This document shows positions 17,689 to 26,212 of a stretch of 36,950 nucleotides of DNA, piece after piece; the first letter of the stretch is position 1, and each line of letters starts with the position of its first letter. The DNA is taken from assembly GCA_944325505.1 (NCBI GenBank), contig CALVAJ010000023.1, positions 1-36,950 of the forward strand. The letters are read 5' to 3'. A model generated the notes under the pieces. That model was not told the origin of the DNA. It did no database searches and worked only from the letters and a program-made list of their open reading frames with translations. The position numbers and the translations under genes were made by a program. This DNA comes from an uncultured Bacteroidales bacterium (GTDB lineage: Bacteria; Bacteroidota; Bacteroidia; Bacteroidales; UBA932).

Positions 17689-17696
17689 CAAAGCTA
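17689..17696 (-). promoter_or_regulatory. -7 promoter element for the RAYT gene
   Basis: The minus strand reads TAGCTTTG (TAnnTTTG), 31 bases upstream of the ATG at 17658 and inside the element, so the transposase carries its own promoter. Confidence 0.5.
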
Positions 17697-17795
17697 TATT
17701 TCATTATCCGTTTACACAAAGCATTGTTACACCTGCAGTTGTGATTTTTTACGAATGTGCTGAAATACAATGTATTGCTGGAATGCAATTTTCCC

Positions 17796-17820
17796 AGGTG
17801 TAACACATTTAAGCACACCT
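17796..17820 (+). repeat. REP-like module A (right)
   Basis: Identical in layout and sequence to the left module A: AGGTGTAACA-N7-GCACACCT. Confidence 0.6.
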
Positions 17821-17864
17821 TCAGTGCTTGATGTGCCTTGCAGATACCTGAAATGGGGTTTCGT

Positions 17865-17901
17865 TACTGCAGGTGTGCCGGGAAATGTTACACCTGCAGT
17901 A
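17865..17901 (-). repeat. REP-like module B (right) in a 12-bp-stem hairpin
   Basis: The same perfect 12-bp stem and 13-base loop as at 16597-16633. The module itself is 17871-17895 on the minus strand. Confidence 0.65.
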
Positions 17902-18113
17902 GGCGCATTTGGGAAAGTCATTGACAGCGAGGCGGTTCCTGGAATAATCCATTTCCAGGTGTGCGGGGTCGGGTGTCATTCATTCACAAAAAGCGGAAGA
18001 TGTCCGGGCTGAGAGAATATGCTGACGCTAACATAAGATGAAATGCTGGCAAAAACGGTCGGCTGGATATGGTTCGGAACGGGTGAAGAGTTTTCAGCAA
18101 ACGGGAAATTATG

Positions 18114-18121
18114 TAAATTTG
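18114..18121 (+). promoter_or_regulatory. -7 promoter element upstream of tmk
   Basis: TAAATTTG matches TAnnTTTG, 103 bases before the tmk ATG. The long leader contains a direct repeat of GACATGAAGCAGA. Confidence 0.4.
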
Positions 18122-18223
18122 TGCGCGGTTCGGGGAAAGGACAGAAGAAGACATGAAGCAGACATGAAGCAGAGGCCTCGATACCGTGCTGGAAGAAAAG
18201 ATGTGTAATCAATTATCTGTAAA

Positions 18224-18961
18224 ATGCTTATAGTTCTGGAAGGGCTTGACGGGGCGGGGAAGTCCACGCAGGTCAGGAAGTTGAGAAAATACCTGGAGTC
18301 CATTTGCAAGTCGTTGGAATACATACATTTCCCGAGATATGACGCACCTGTGTACGGAGACCTTATAAGTCGTTTCCTGAGAGGTGATTTCGGGGCCAAT
18401 GATGCTGTGCATCCGCAGCTGGTGGCACTCCTGTATGCGGAAGACCGTCACGGGGCAGCACCGCAGATGCGACGGATCCTGGAGCACGGCGGGGCGATTC
18501 TGCTGGACAGATATGTGTATTCGAATATTGCCTACCAGTGCGCGAAAGTCTCCGGCCATCAGGAAAAAGAGCGGCTCAGGCAGTGGATTTTCGATACCGA
18601 GTACGGAGACTTCGGCCTGCCGGTTCCTGATCTTAACCTTTTTTTAGATGTGCCGATTTCCTTTGTGGAGAAGAAACTGACGGCAGACCGCAAAGGTGAT
18701 GACCGCAGCTATCTGGCGGGCGGACATGACATACACGAGGCCGACATGTCATTTCAGAAACGCGTCCGTCAGGTCTATCTGGACCAGTGTGCCATAGACC
18801 CGAAGTTCATCCGCATCGACTGTTCCGATGCTGACGGAAACATGCTTCCTCCGGATGATATATTCGCGAAGGTGAAGGCAGCGGTGGATCAAACTGTCGC
18901 TGCTTTGAATCAGGTTGGTTCCACGGCCCTGTCAGTCGGCACCTCCCGGAATGACAGATAG
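18224..18961 (+). CDS. tmk: Thymidylate kinase
   Basis: This 245-residue cytoplasmic enzyme phosphorylates dTMP to dTDP with ATP. The P-loop is GLDGAGKSTQ (residues 7-16). LLDRYVYSNIAYQ is the DRY-type dTMP-binding and catalytic block, and a LID-like basic stretch (KKLTADRKGDDRSY) follows FLDVPISF. The start at 18224 places the P-loop right at the N-terminus, as expected. The last 20 or so residues are an unusual tail rich in Ser, Thr and Gly that lacks similarity to the kinase core. Downstream is a duplicated leader sequence, not a terminator I can recognise. Confidence 0.94.
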   Translation: MLIVLEGLDGAGKSTQVRKLRKYLESICKSLEYIHFPRYDAPVYGDLISRFLRGDFGANDAVHPQLVALLYAEDRHGAAPQMRRILEHGGAILLDRYVYSNIAYQCAKVSGHQEKERLRQWIFDTEYGDFGLPVPDLNLFLDVPISFVEKKLTADRKGDDRSYLAGGHDIHEADMSFQKRVRQVYLDQCAIDPKFIRIDCSDADGNMLPPDDIFAKVKAAVDQTVAALNQVGSTALSVGTSRNDR

Positions 18962-18986
18962 GTATCCGGCCCTCCGACAGGAAACC

Positions 18987-19056
18987 CCTCCGGAAGAGGA
19001 AACAAGACAATAACAAAGAACAATATAAAAGGACAACCCGAAAACTGACAAAACAT
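18987..19056 (+). repeat. First copy of a duplicated leader sequence
   Basis: About 70 bases that recur at 19180-19251 in the same orientation. The best-conserved part is the A-rich core starting AAGACAATAACAAAGAACAA at 19004. The second copy ends in the start codon of the DoxX/MauE-type gene. Confidence 0.7.
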
Positions 19057-19173
19057 AGGAGCAGCGGAGCAGTGACAGGGCCCCCGGCGAGGGGGCGGTG
19101 GGGGGGGAGGCGCCCCTTGAAAGGGGCTCCGCGCAGCGGTGGGGATTCAGACTGTTTCATATTTTTGTCAGTT
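19057..19173. repeat. GC-rich hairpin element inserted between the leader copies
   Basis: A very GC-rich stretch (runs such as CCCCCGG, GGGGGCGG and GGGGGGGG) contains the hairpin GCCCCTT-GA-AAGGGGC at 19112-19127. It ends in an inverted copy (19154-19173) of the sequence around the downstream start codon. The composition is unlike the AT-rich flanks, so it looks inserted. Confidence 0.5.
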
Positions 19174-19256
19174 GACATACCTCCATAAAAAGAAATAAGA
19201 CAATAACAAAGAACAATATAAAAGGAAAACCCGAAAAACTGACAAAAATATGAAAC
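19154..19256. repeat. 20-bp perfect inverted repeat covering a start codon
   Basis: GTTTCATATTTTTGTCAGTT at 19154-19173 is the exact reverse complement of 19237-19256, which includes the ATG at 19250. The arms are 63 bases apart. In RNA they could pair and hide the start codon. Confidence 0.6.
19180..19251 (+). repeat. Second copy of the duplicated leader sequence
   Basis: Matches 18987-19056 at roughly 85% with one or two indels in A-runs. It forms the immediate 5' leader of the gene at 19250. Confidence 0.7.
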
Positions 19257-20479
19257 CCTTACCGATGCGAATCCGCCGTTTCTGCGCCTTTATCACAGGT
19301 GTAGTATTCTTTCTGTCCGGAATATTCAAATTGCTGGATCCGGTAGGGGCAGGACTGGTAATGGAGGATTACTACAGGTTCTTCCATTTGGATTTTCTCG
19401 TATTCTCTGCAAAGCCGGTGGCCCTGGTACTCGCATTGCTGGAGACAGTCACAGGCGCAGCACTGATAACGGGCCTGTGGCGTAAAGTTACTGCAATAGC
19501 GGCATCGGTTCTTCTGGGGTTCTTTACACTGCTGACACTCGTCCTTGTGATATTCAATCCTGTAATGGACTGCGGATGTTTCGGGGAGGTGATACATCTG
19601 ACCCACATGGAGACATTTGTCAAGAACCTGATTCTGTGCGCATTGGCACTTGCCGCATTCCTTCCATACCGTGATTTCGGACATAACAGGCGCAGGAAAT
19701 ACGTGTCATTCACCATGGTCATGGCAGGAGTCATCGCCTTTACCGTTTATTCCCTGCTTTACATTCCGCTGGTAAACTACACAGATTTCAAGCCGGCGTC
19801 CAGGCTTCTTGCCGCAGAAAGATTCCATGAAACGGATGGAGAAGACATGTTCGATTATGTCCTTGTCTACGAAAAAGGCGGAAAGCAGAAAGAATTTTCT
19901 TTAGAAAACCTGCCGGACTCTACCTGGACGTTTGTAGAATCGAAAGCCGTCCTGAAACCGGGGTACAGGCATGAAACCTTTCCTGAACTTTCGTTTACGG
20001 ATGCTTCCGGAGAGTACCGGAACAGATTGGCTGTCAGGCATCAGGTAATGGTTGTTTCCGTTTATGATGTAAAAAATACCGGATGGAAAAAGTGGGGTCG
20101 GATAGCCGCATTCATTGAAAGTTCCGCCGCTGCAGGCTTTAATCCGATTCTGATTGCCGCTTCATACCCGGAAGCCCTCCGGCACGCCCTCGATGCTACG
20201 GGGCTGGACCCTCGTGTAAGGAAGTACCTGACGGACAATGCCTGTTATGCCGACTACAAGACCCTTATCTCAATGAACAGGTCCAACGGCGGGGTAACCT
20301 ATTTTGACAACGGATATCTGGTCCGTAAATGGGCTTATGCCAACATGCCGGACAAGGAGGATCTCGATGAACTCGCATCCGGTGACATTACAGAAACCCT
20401 GCTTGACTTCAGTACCTCGGGCAAACTGACATTCAAGGGGTTCCTGCTCTATTGCTTTGCCGTGATGCTGCTCCTTTAG
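19250..20479 (+). CDS. BT_3928-type DoxX/MauE membrane protein with thioredoxin-like C-terminal region
   Basis: The protein has 409 residues. Four hydrophobic segments in the first 145 residues form a DoxX/MauE-like module: FITGVVFFLSGIFKLLDP, VALVLALLETVTGAALI, ASVLLGFFTLLTLVLVIFNP and LILCALALAAFLPY. The loop motif MDCGCFGE (about residues 104-111) is conserved in the group. A further helix lies near 160-180, then a soluble region (about 190-385) resembling the thioredoxin-like part of Bacteroidota BT_3928 proteins, and a final short hydrophobic tail. Its redox or quinone-linked role is unproven. The leader is unusual: a duplicated copy upstream and an inverted repeat over the start codon. 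Confidence 0.75.
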   Translation: MKPLPMRIRRFCAFITGVVFFLSGIFKLLDPVGAGLVMEDYYRFFHLDFLVFSAKPVALVLALLETVTGAALITGLWRKVTAIAASVLLGFFTLLTLVLVIFNPVMDCGCFGEVIHLTHMETFVKNLILCALALAAFLPYRDFGHNRRRKYVSFTMVMAGVIAFTVYSLLYIPLVNYTDFKPASRLLAAERFHETDGEDMFDYVLVYEKGGKQKEFSLENLPDSTWTFVESKAVLKPGYRHETFPELSFTDASGEYRNRLAVRHQVMVVSVYDVKNTGWKKWGRIAAFIESSAAAGFNPILIAASYPEALRHALDATGLDPRVRKYLTDNACYADYKTLISMNRSNGGVTYFDNGYLVRKWAYANMPDKEDLDELASGDITETLLDFSTSGKLTFKGFLLYCFAVMLLL

Positions 20480-20602
20480 GACAGGTCACGGTATAATTCA
20501 AGGTCTCCGGGGAATGAATAAGTGTAGATAGTGTGTAGTATATTTTCATAGTGCTTGTGTGAAACCATCCCCCGAAGGCCTGAATCGGTAAATCAGATCA
20601 TT

Positions 20603-22666
20603 TTACATGCCGGGGCCGGAACCCTGGTCTTTTACATCCCGGACACAGCGGAAATAGTTGTGTGCCGTCTTTGAATATTGTTCGGTCTTGCCGCTTATCA
20701 TAGAATGGTCCTCTCCGTCAGAGCCGCTCTGGCAGAAGCATACGCTCCAACCGTACTGGCTGCCCGGAACATCTCCTACCGCCGAGTTGGACTGTGTCGA
20801 AGACCAGTAGAAAATATGGTTCCCGTTGTCCCCTTCACCCGGTATGTCCGTATCGAACTGCTCCATTCTCAGCTTGTCCTTAATCTGATTGCGCATTACG
20901 TACATCAGCATAAGTTCGCGCTGGGTAGGCATTCTCCAGTCATTGCCGAGACTGTGGCATTTTTCCTTGGCCTCATCCCAGGTGTCTCTGTAAGAACCGT
21001 TGTAGTCCGGGGATACTATACCTGACATGATTTCCGCCGATGCGACTTCGAATTTCGAAGCCACTTTATTCGCCGCGCTTATTTCAGTATGGTTGTAGTT
21101 GTCTTCATAATTCCACGGATCGGTATTCACGTCCCTGACATATTCCGGCCGGACCCCTCCGTATCCGTCCCGTGACACTATTGTATTGCTCTGTCCGTTC
21201 CCGTCCTCGACATAAGGGTAGACGAATCCTTTCTGCATCCTTTTTACCGCCCAGATAGGGTATTGGTTGGAACCTACGTCCTGGCTGCTCAGGAATTTCG
21301 TGATGCCGGAGCCCAGATTTACGAACCATCTGCCGCTGACCGTACCGTTTACAGGTTCTCCGGCCCAGGAAGTATTGCCGGTGAAATTACTGTTGTCATT
21401 GCTGAGGTATATCCATCCGAGCATCATGTGCTCTTTGGCGGCAGTCTCCCATCCGGCTTGAGTGACGGCATCGGTTATCTGGGCGCTCCATTCGCTGGTG
21501 GCGTCATTGCCGGCGGCAAATACTATCCATGGCGAGCTGTTGTCGGTGTAGTCCAGATAATTCTGGGGATCCATATCATTGATACGCGTGTCGATTCTGT
21601 CCGGGCCGAGGATTGTGGCCGTGACTTTGTAGTTGCTGTTCCTCAGGATATTGTAATCATCGGTGTTGTTCTCTCCGAGGAAGATGCGGTATTCGGTCAG
21701 TGTGACGAGGTTGTCGGACTTGTAGTATCCTTTTATCTCGATATAAGTGCAGTATTCCTCCTGGCCTGCAGGGGCTGTTTCCGCGCTTTTCTGTCTTTGG
21801 TCCGTGGCGCTGCCCGTCCCTCTTGCGTTTTCCGGCAGGTAATACAGACAGGAGTATCCGTCGGTCCCGTCGAGGAGCTTTCCTGTATGCGGAGTCGTGC
21901 CTTCCGTCATATATCTGAGATCCGTCCATCCTTCTATGGCAGTCAGCCTGTCTGAAGCAGAGGCCACCTGCTGCTCGGTGTAGTCGGCAAGATCATCCGT
22001 CGAATTTATTTCCGGATAGACTGCGACCGTTTCAGAAGGAAGGAGCCTGTCCTGATCTCTGTGGTAGTACATTACCTTCGGGACATTGCACATCCGGATG
22101 CTGTGCAGTGCAAATTCGACACCCGCTCCGGCCAGAAGAGTAAAGTCCACCTTTGCTATGGCCCTGTACATTTCTACGGTAAAATCAGGGTCTCCGGAAT
22201 GCCATACTCCTGACATTACGGTCCTGTTGTCATTGGTCAGGGACGCTTCACCGTTGGTGAGACTCTTGCATTTCAGTCCGAGGTCCGCCAAAGTTGAGAC
22301 TCCGCCGATTGCACCGCTGCCTGCATTGGCGATAAAGCATATCCCGTCGGTCTCCTCGCCGACCGATACTTCTACTGTATTGTCGGCAGTGTTGAATTTG
22401 TCGTTATCCGAAGAAAAATACTCATTGGAAAGTACGGCGCCGTTCCGGTCGAACTGGATTGCATACAGATTGTTTATCGATGTCTCATCTATCCCTGCAA
22501 TATCCTTTACTGTCACTTCCCTCCCTGAATCAGGGGACAGGGTTATAATGATCCGGCCCTCCGGCCGCCCGCCGTCCGGTCCTGAAAGCCTTTCCGTACA
22601 TCCCGACAGCAGAATGAAAGCCGCTCCGAATCCTGCCAATTTCAAAATATCTGGAATCATGGTCAT
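20603..22666 (-). CDS. Fimbrillin-type lipoprotein with C-terminal FISUMP/DUF1566-like domain (candidate tip protein)
   Basis: The protein has 687 residues. The start (MTMIPDILKLAGFGAAFILLSGC) is a lipoprotein signal with Cys near residue 23. The first 350 residues are beta-rich and resemble DUF4906/fimbrial-subunit folds (VTVKDIAGIDETSINNLYAIQFD). From about residue 370 comes a second segment, and from about 565 a C-terminal domain with WRMPTQREL, FYWSST, GWSVCF and FRCVRDV, the hallmarks of FISUMP/DUF1566 (C-type-lectin-like) domains. By analogy with Bacteroidales fimbriae it could be a tip adhesin. It is the last gene of a five-gene operon, 16 bases after its neighbour. Confidence 0.8.
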   Translation of the reverse strand: MTMIPDILKLAGFGAAFILLSGCTERLSGPDGGRPEGRIIITLSPDSGREVTVKDIAGIDETSINNLYAIQFDRNGAVLSNEYFSSDNDKFNTADNTVEVSVGEETDGICFIANAGSGAIGGVSTLADLGLKCKSLTNGEASLTNDNRTVMSGVWHSGDPDFTVEMYRAIAKVDFTLLAGAGVEFALHSIRMCNVPKVMYYHRDQDRLLPSETVAVYPEINSTDDLADYTEQQVASASDRLTAIEGWTDLRYMTEGTTPHTGKLLDGTDGYSCLYYLPENARGTGSATDQRQKSAETAPAGQEEYCTYIEIKGYYKSDNLVTLTEYRIFLGENNTDDYNILRNSNYKVTATILGPDRIDTRINDMDPQNYLDYTDNSSPWIVFAAGNDATSEWSAQITDAVTQAGWETAAKEHMMLGWIYLSNDNSNFTGNTSWAGEPVNGTVSGRWFVNLGSGITKFLSSQDVGSNQYPIWAVKRMQKGFVYPYVEDGNGQSNTIVSRDGYGGVRPEYVRDVNTDPWNYEDNYNHTEISAANKVASKFEVASAEIMSGIVSPDYNGSYRDTWDEAKEKCHSLGNDWRMPTQRELMLMYVMRNQIKDKLRMEQFDTDIPGEGDNGNHIFYWSSTQSNSAVGDVPGSQYGWSVCFCQSGSDGEDHSMISGKTEQYSKTAHNYFRCVRDVKDQGSGPGM

Positions 22667-22682
22667 GTGCTCCTTAAATTTA

Positions 22683-24182
22683 TCAGTAGTCGATGCTGTT
22701 TGCGATATCCCTTACGCAACGGACATTCCCGGTTTCACTCGATGCCGCACTCTGCCGGACGTATGATTCCGCGTCCATGTCTACGTAATAATATGAACCG
22801 TTTCCGGCTTCCGTGCATGACCAGTAGTTCCCTTCAAGAGGAACGTGGCCTTCCTTGCATAGCCGGTCCTGGTATGTCCATATGAGTTTCAGTTCCTGTT
22901 CTGTCGGAAGATGCCACCCTGACGGGCAGACGGTGCCAGCCGTGTTCCAGTCCGCACTCCCGGCCGCATCGGAAACGGCTACTTCCATCACAGGAGGTAC
23001 GGTGTTGCCGCTTGCCTGGGCCCCGGCCCATTCGTCATCCCGAACATCCCACCCGGAGGCATTCCCGAACATGTTGCGAGTGATGATATAATTGTCTCCG
23101 CCACGTACATAAGGTTCAGTCTTTCCGATGTCTACCGGCTGTTCGACTGTTTTCCATTCAGCCGGTACAAGGGTGAACGTCACGTCATCCTGCATAAGTT
23201 CCAGCCTGATTTTGTATGAATATCCGGCCTGGAGATCAGGCGTCGTTATGCCGGATTCCTGGTATGAATTCCGGTCGATTGCTATTTCACTTTCACGGAC
23301 TGTTCCGGTTGCATCTTCTGCCGTAATATATATTGTCAGTGACCCGTTTCTGCTGCTTAAATCCCTCGGCTCGATCATTACAATGCCGGCAGGCGAATAT
23401 GCATCGTCCGTAACCGTAACGCTTCTTGCCGGCAACGCTACATCGAACTCGCTTTTCCCTGAAAACCTTCCGCCTCCTATATCATCGGGAGACGGGTCTG
23501 CGGCATTGCCTTCTTTTGCCGTACCGGAAAACAGGTCGTGCGTGTACCTGTCGGACTCGTCCGTCAGAGTAATCGCCGTGATTTTCCCCCACTGGCTCGC
23601 CGCTATGGCCGATACGGCCTTCACCTCGAACTGCAGCTGGGTCAGGACATGGTAGAAATGGTACAGGCGGTCGAGGCCTTTGCTGAAGGTGGAGCCCTGT
23701 CCTATATCCGAAATGAGCACGTCGGTCTGGCCGTCAAATCCGATGTCAACGTATCCGCCGACTTCATCGATCCCGAATTCCCCGTTTGCAGGATACCATC
23801 CCTGAAGGCGGCTGACCCTTTCATCAGGATAATAATACTGCGCCGGGGCAAACTTAAGGTATGCTTCCGTTTCACCGGAGCCTCCGACATATTCATTGCA
23901 TGTCGCCCCAATCGGATTTTCCGCGACTTCCCAGTCCCTTCCGCTCTGCTCGCTTCTTGCAAAACCGAAATCCATCTGCAGAAGGTACACATTGCCCATC
24001 GAGCCTGAAAGCGGTTCAGGTGCCTTTAATGTGACGCTCGGGGCTATCTGCCGTATTTCGGTCTTGTCTTCCGGTGAAGAAGGTTCTTCCGTGTGCCCTT
24101 TGGAGCACCCGGCCAGCAGAATCCCGCCTGCCAGCAAGGCGGCAGGCAATCCTGCCCCATGTGAATGAATCATGCTGAACAT
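22683..24182 (-). CDS. Fimbrillin family lipoprotein with C-terminal FISUMP/DUF1566-like domain
   Basis: I start it at the ATG at 24182 (499 residues), because this gives a compact lipoprotein signal (MFSMIHSHGAGLPAALLAGG, then ILLAGC) and AGAGGAA lies just upstream. An ATG at 24224 would add 14 residues. The N-terminal 360 residues follow the Mfa-like fimbrillin pattern: an RLQGWYPANGEFG block, a LTQLQFEVKA block after the DVLISD motif, and AGYSYKIRLELMQDDVTFTLVPAEW at the end. The C-terminal domain (about 370-499) has CPSGWHLPTEQEL, NYWSCTE and RCVRDI. It would be surface-exposed and possibly adhesive. Confidence 0.82.
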   Translation of the reverse strand: MFSMIHSHGAGLPAALLAGGILLAGCSKGHTEEPSSPEDKTEIRQIAPSVTLKAPEPLSGSMGNVYLLQMDFGFARSEQSGRDWEVAENPIGATCNEYVGGSGETEAYLKFAPAQYYYPDERVSRLQGWYPANGEFGIDEVGGYVDIGFDGQTDVLISDIGQGSTFSKGLDRLYHFYHVLTQLQFEVKAVSAIAASQWGKITAITLTDESDRYTHDLFSGTAKEGNAADPSPDDIGGGRFSGKSEFDVALPARSVTVTDDAYSPAGIVMIEPRDLSSRNGSLTIYITAEDATGTVRESEIAIDRNSYQESGITTPDLQAGYSYKIRLELMQDDVTFTLVPAEWKTVEQPVDIGKTEPYVRGGDNYIITRNMFGNASGWDVRDDEWAGAQASGNTVPPVMEVAVSDAAGSADWNTAGTVCPSGWHLPTEQELKLIWTYQDRLCKEGHVPLEGNYWSCTEAGNGSYYYVDMDAESYVRQSAASSETGNVRCVRDIANSIDY

Positions 24183-24261
24183 AACTGTAGTTCCTCTTTT
24201 TGTCTGGCGACCGGAAAGGGACATTCAATCCTGTCCGGCCTTAAAATGCATTCCGGGAATA

Positions 24262-25293
24262 CTATTCTACTATGTCGCCCGGCTCGACAGGTACCGTAGA
24301 TATTCCGCCTTCAAGCCAGTCGGTAATCGTTGCGGTAGCTTCTATGATCTCCGCTTCGAAAGCCAGGGCGATAGTGAATTCATATCCGGCTGTCGACCCG
24401 GTAAAGGCTTGTGAATCTTTTGTCTGGAGTCCTACGGGAACTTCGTATGCGTTACCGTTGGCAAGAGTGATTTTCAGCTTGAAATCATCCGAGCCGTCAG
24501 CAGTAACCGGAGCGCAGAGCGTATAGGCGGCAGGAACTGCTTCTTCTCCTTTTCCCGGCAGAGTGACATCGAGTACGGAAGCGTCACCGTAAACGGATTC
24601 TCCGCTCCATGAGTAGAACGGAAGGCTTGCGGTATTGCCGCTGAAAGTCTCTGACAGATCGGTTGCGGATACGGTGAGCGTATTCTGGATAGAAGTACTT
24701 CCGCCTGCTTCGATAAGCTCTATGCCGGTAATGTTGTCCCAATAGCCTTCTCCTTCAGTGACTTCAGCTGTGACAAGAAGTTTTGTGAGCCTGTGGGCGA
24801 AAGTAAGGTTCCCCGGCTGTTTGCCTTCTCCTGTATTTGCTGCTTTGCTTACTGCGACTTCAGGTGCCGTCATTGCATCCGTCTTTCCGTCGATTGTAAG
24901 GGTATAGCTTTCCGAGCCGGGCGCTCCCCATGAAGCGTGCGGGTACAGACCGTAAAGATATGTGGTGTTTGCCCCGTCATAGTACTTGTCCTGCTGGGTC
25001 CCGTCTGCAGTGCAGAATCCGGAAGCGTCCGTTCCGTTGAATTTCATGTACATGTTTGCTGTTTCTCCGTACAGGTTGTCGCTGGTATAGTTCCCTGATA
25101 CAGTAGAAGCCAGGACAATGGCAGTCTGCCCGGTGAATGTCGTCCCGTCGACCGGCGCTTTTGTCGCAACGCCTACATTTGCTGAAGTAAGCCTGATGAC
25201 ACTGTCATCGGCCTGAGGTGCTGTGCCGACCTGCTCTTTATTACAAGCGGTCAGGGCAGCGATTGCCATGATTGAATAGAAAATCTTTTTCAT
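24262..25293 (-). CDS. Fimbrillin family lipoprotein (candidate major subunit)
   Basis: The protein has 343 residues. The lipoprotein signal is short and clean (MKKIFYSIMAIAALTAC). The mature N-terminus has VGVATKAPVDG, the basic site preceding the first strand that is typical of Bacteroides fimbrillin-like proteins. The fimbrillin core follows: YLYGLYPHASWG, LTFAHRLTKLLVTAEV, and at the end AGYEFTIALAFEAEIIEATATITDWLEGG. In known systems such lipoproteins are trimmed by a protease and polymerise by strand exchange; no such protease is encoded here. It is the third gene of the operon, 38 bases after the frameshifted fimbrillin. Confidence 0.88.
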   Translation of the reverse strand: MKKIFYSIMAIAALTACNKEQVGTAPQADDSVIRLTSANVGVATKAPVDGTTFTGQTAIVLASTVSGNYTSDNLYGETANMYMKFNGTDASGFCTADGTQQDKYYDGANTTYLYGLYPHASWGAPGSESYTLTIDGKTDAMTAPEVAVSKAANTGEGKQPGNLTFAHRLTKLLVTAEVTEGEGYWDNITGIELIEAGGSTSIQNTLTVSATDLSETFSGNTASLPFYSWSGESVYGDASVLDVTLPGKGEEAVPAAYTLCAPVTADGSDDFKLKITLANGNAYEVPVGLQTKDSQAFTGSTAGYEFTIALAFEAEIIEATATITDWLEGGISTVPVEPGDIVE

Positions 25294-25331
25294 GTCTTTG
25301 GAATTATTGATTATGAATTTCTAACGTTATC

Positions 25332-26199
25332 TTAACCTTCAACGACTATTTCAGTCTTCCCGCCGTCTTTCCATGGCTCGATCGTTGCCTTGGCCTGGAT
25401 TTCATTTACATTGAAAGTCAATGAAACAGTGAATTTGTACCCTGCCGTATTCTGGTCGAAGGCTCCGGCATCGCCTGCCTTTTCCAGTTCTACCGGAATC
25501 GTCTGCGGACCTCTGCCTGTGTTGATGGAGAGTGTGTAGTCATTGTCCGATAAGCCGGCATCTACCGGTTCGCACAGCATATAGCCGATTGATGTTTCTT
25601 CCGTTGTCAGTGTATAGCGGCTGCTTTCGGTATATTCCTGATTGCAGATGAACTTCATTCCCGTATTCTGTACTGCTCCGGAGAAAGCCGTCCTGACATC
25701 ATTTCCGCTGTAGGTGACAGTGACGGTATTGTCCGGATCGGCCCTTCCGGCCTTGGACAGGGTGATGTCATAGATTCCGTTCCATTCGGTGACGGCTGCC
25801 GTCCCGCCTGCCTTGACGGTCAGTTCCAGCTGTGTAAGCAGATGCTTGAATGTGATTGCCTTGTCGGCATCGAAATATTTCGGGGAAGCTGTTCCGGAAC
25901 TGTTGCAGAATCCCGTAAGCGCACTGCTTGTAAAATTCATATAGCCAGCATCGGCACTGCCGTACTCGCCTGTACTGAAGTCATTGGAAGTGGACGCGAA
26001 GACTCTTGCCAGAAGAGGATTTTCCTCTGATGGCTCTGTCGCATCGTAGGCGGACTTTACATCTACCGACACTGAAGATACCGAGAGTTTTATCTCATTG
26101 TCCGGAACAGCGTCCCTCTGCGGTCCCGTGATATTTTCCTTGTGGCATCCCGCAAGCGTGGCGGCTGCTACGGATAATGTTAAAAAATACCTTTTTCAT
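25332..26199 (-). CDS. Fimbrillin family lipoprotein with apparent 1-base frameshift in the signal peptide
   Basis: The long intact frame (25332-26072 from a GTG) lacks a signal peptide. Upstream in the same frame the sequence continues as LSVAAATLAGCHKEN, a perfect lipobox, but no start codon is reachable because a TGA precedes it. An ATG at 26199 (MKKVF) sits in another frame. Removing one base from the T6 run (26182-26187, A6 on the plus strand) joins them into a normal 288-residue lipoprotein with the correct spacing. The mature part ends AGYKFTVSLTFNVNEIQAKATIEPWKDGG, the fimbrillin C-terminus. Either phase variation, a decayed gene or a sequencing error. It is the second gene of the operon. 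Confidence 0.8.
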
Positions 26200-26212
26200 A
26201 TTCTTGTCTGAT

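Larger units (their letters stand above)
16461..17965. mobile_element. REP/RAYT-type element: Y1 transposase between two 237-bp direct repeats
   Basis: The unit is a left repeat (16461-16697), a minus-strand REP-associated tyrosine transposase (16792-17658) with its own promoter element, and a right repeat (17729-17965). The two repeats align over their full 237 bases without gaps, with about 24 mismatches by hand count (roughly 90% identity). Each contains two oppositely oriented copies of a 25-bp palindromic module. This is the arrangement of RAYT genes with their REP/BIME substrates. No target-site duplication or classical IS ends were found. Confidence 0.7.
17729..17965 (+). repeat. Right 237-bp direct repeat flanking the transposase
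   Basis: Ungapped counterpart of 16461-16697. It begins ACACCTGCAG, where the left copy has the degenerate ACGCCTGCAA. Counting AGGTGT/ACACCT motifs, this copy has six in alternating orientation at offsets 1, 68, 87, 143, 162 and 229, a spacing that is symmetric about the centre. Confidence 0.85.

Noticed and set aside
16461-17965. CRISPR-like or composite-transposon reading of the RAYT region
   Set aside because: There are only two long repeats with a gene between them, no spacer array and no IS ends or second transposase; the REP/RAYT model fits better.
18807-19178. Minus-strand frame over the GC-rich element between tmk and the DoxX/MauE gene
   Set aside because: It translates a repeat and the tmk 3' end. 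Its Pro/Arg-rich pattern is explained by the GC-rich hairpin sequence.
20497-20585. Imperfect inverted repeat between the DoxX/MauE gene and the fimbrial operon end
   Set aside because: Only about 12 of 17 bases pair over a long loop with no U-run, too weak to call a terminator.
25332-26072. Fimbrillin gene starting at the GTG at 26072
   Set aside because: This start removes the signal peptide that is plainly encoded just upstream in the same frame; the frameshift model explains the sequence better.
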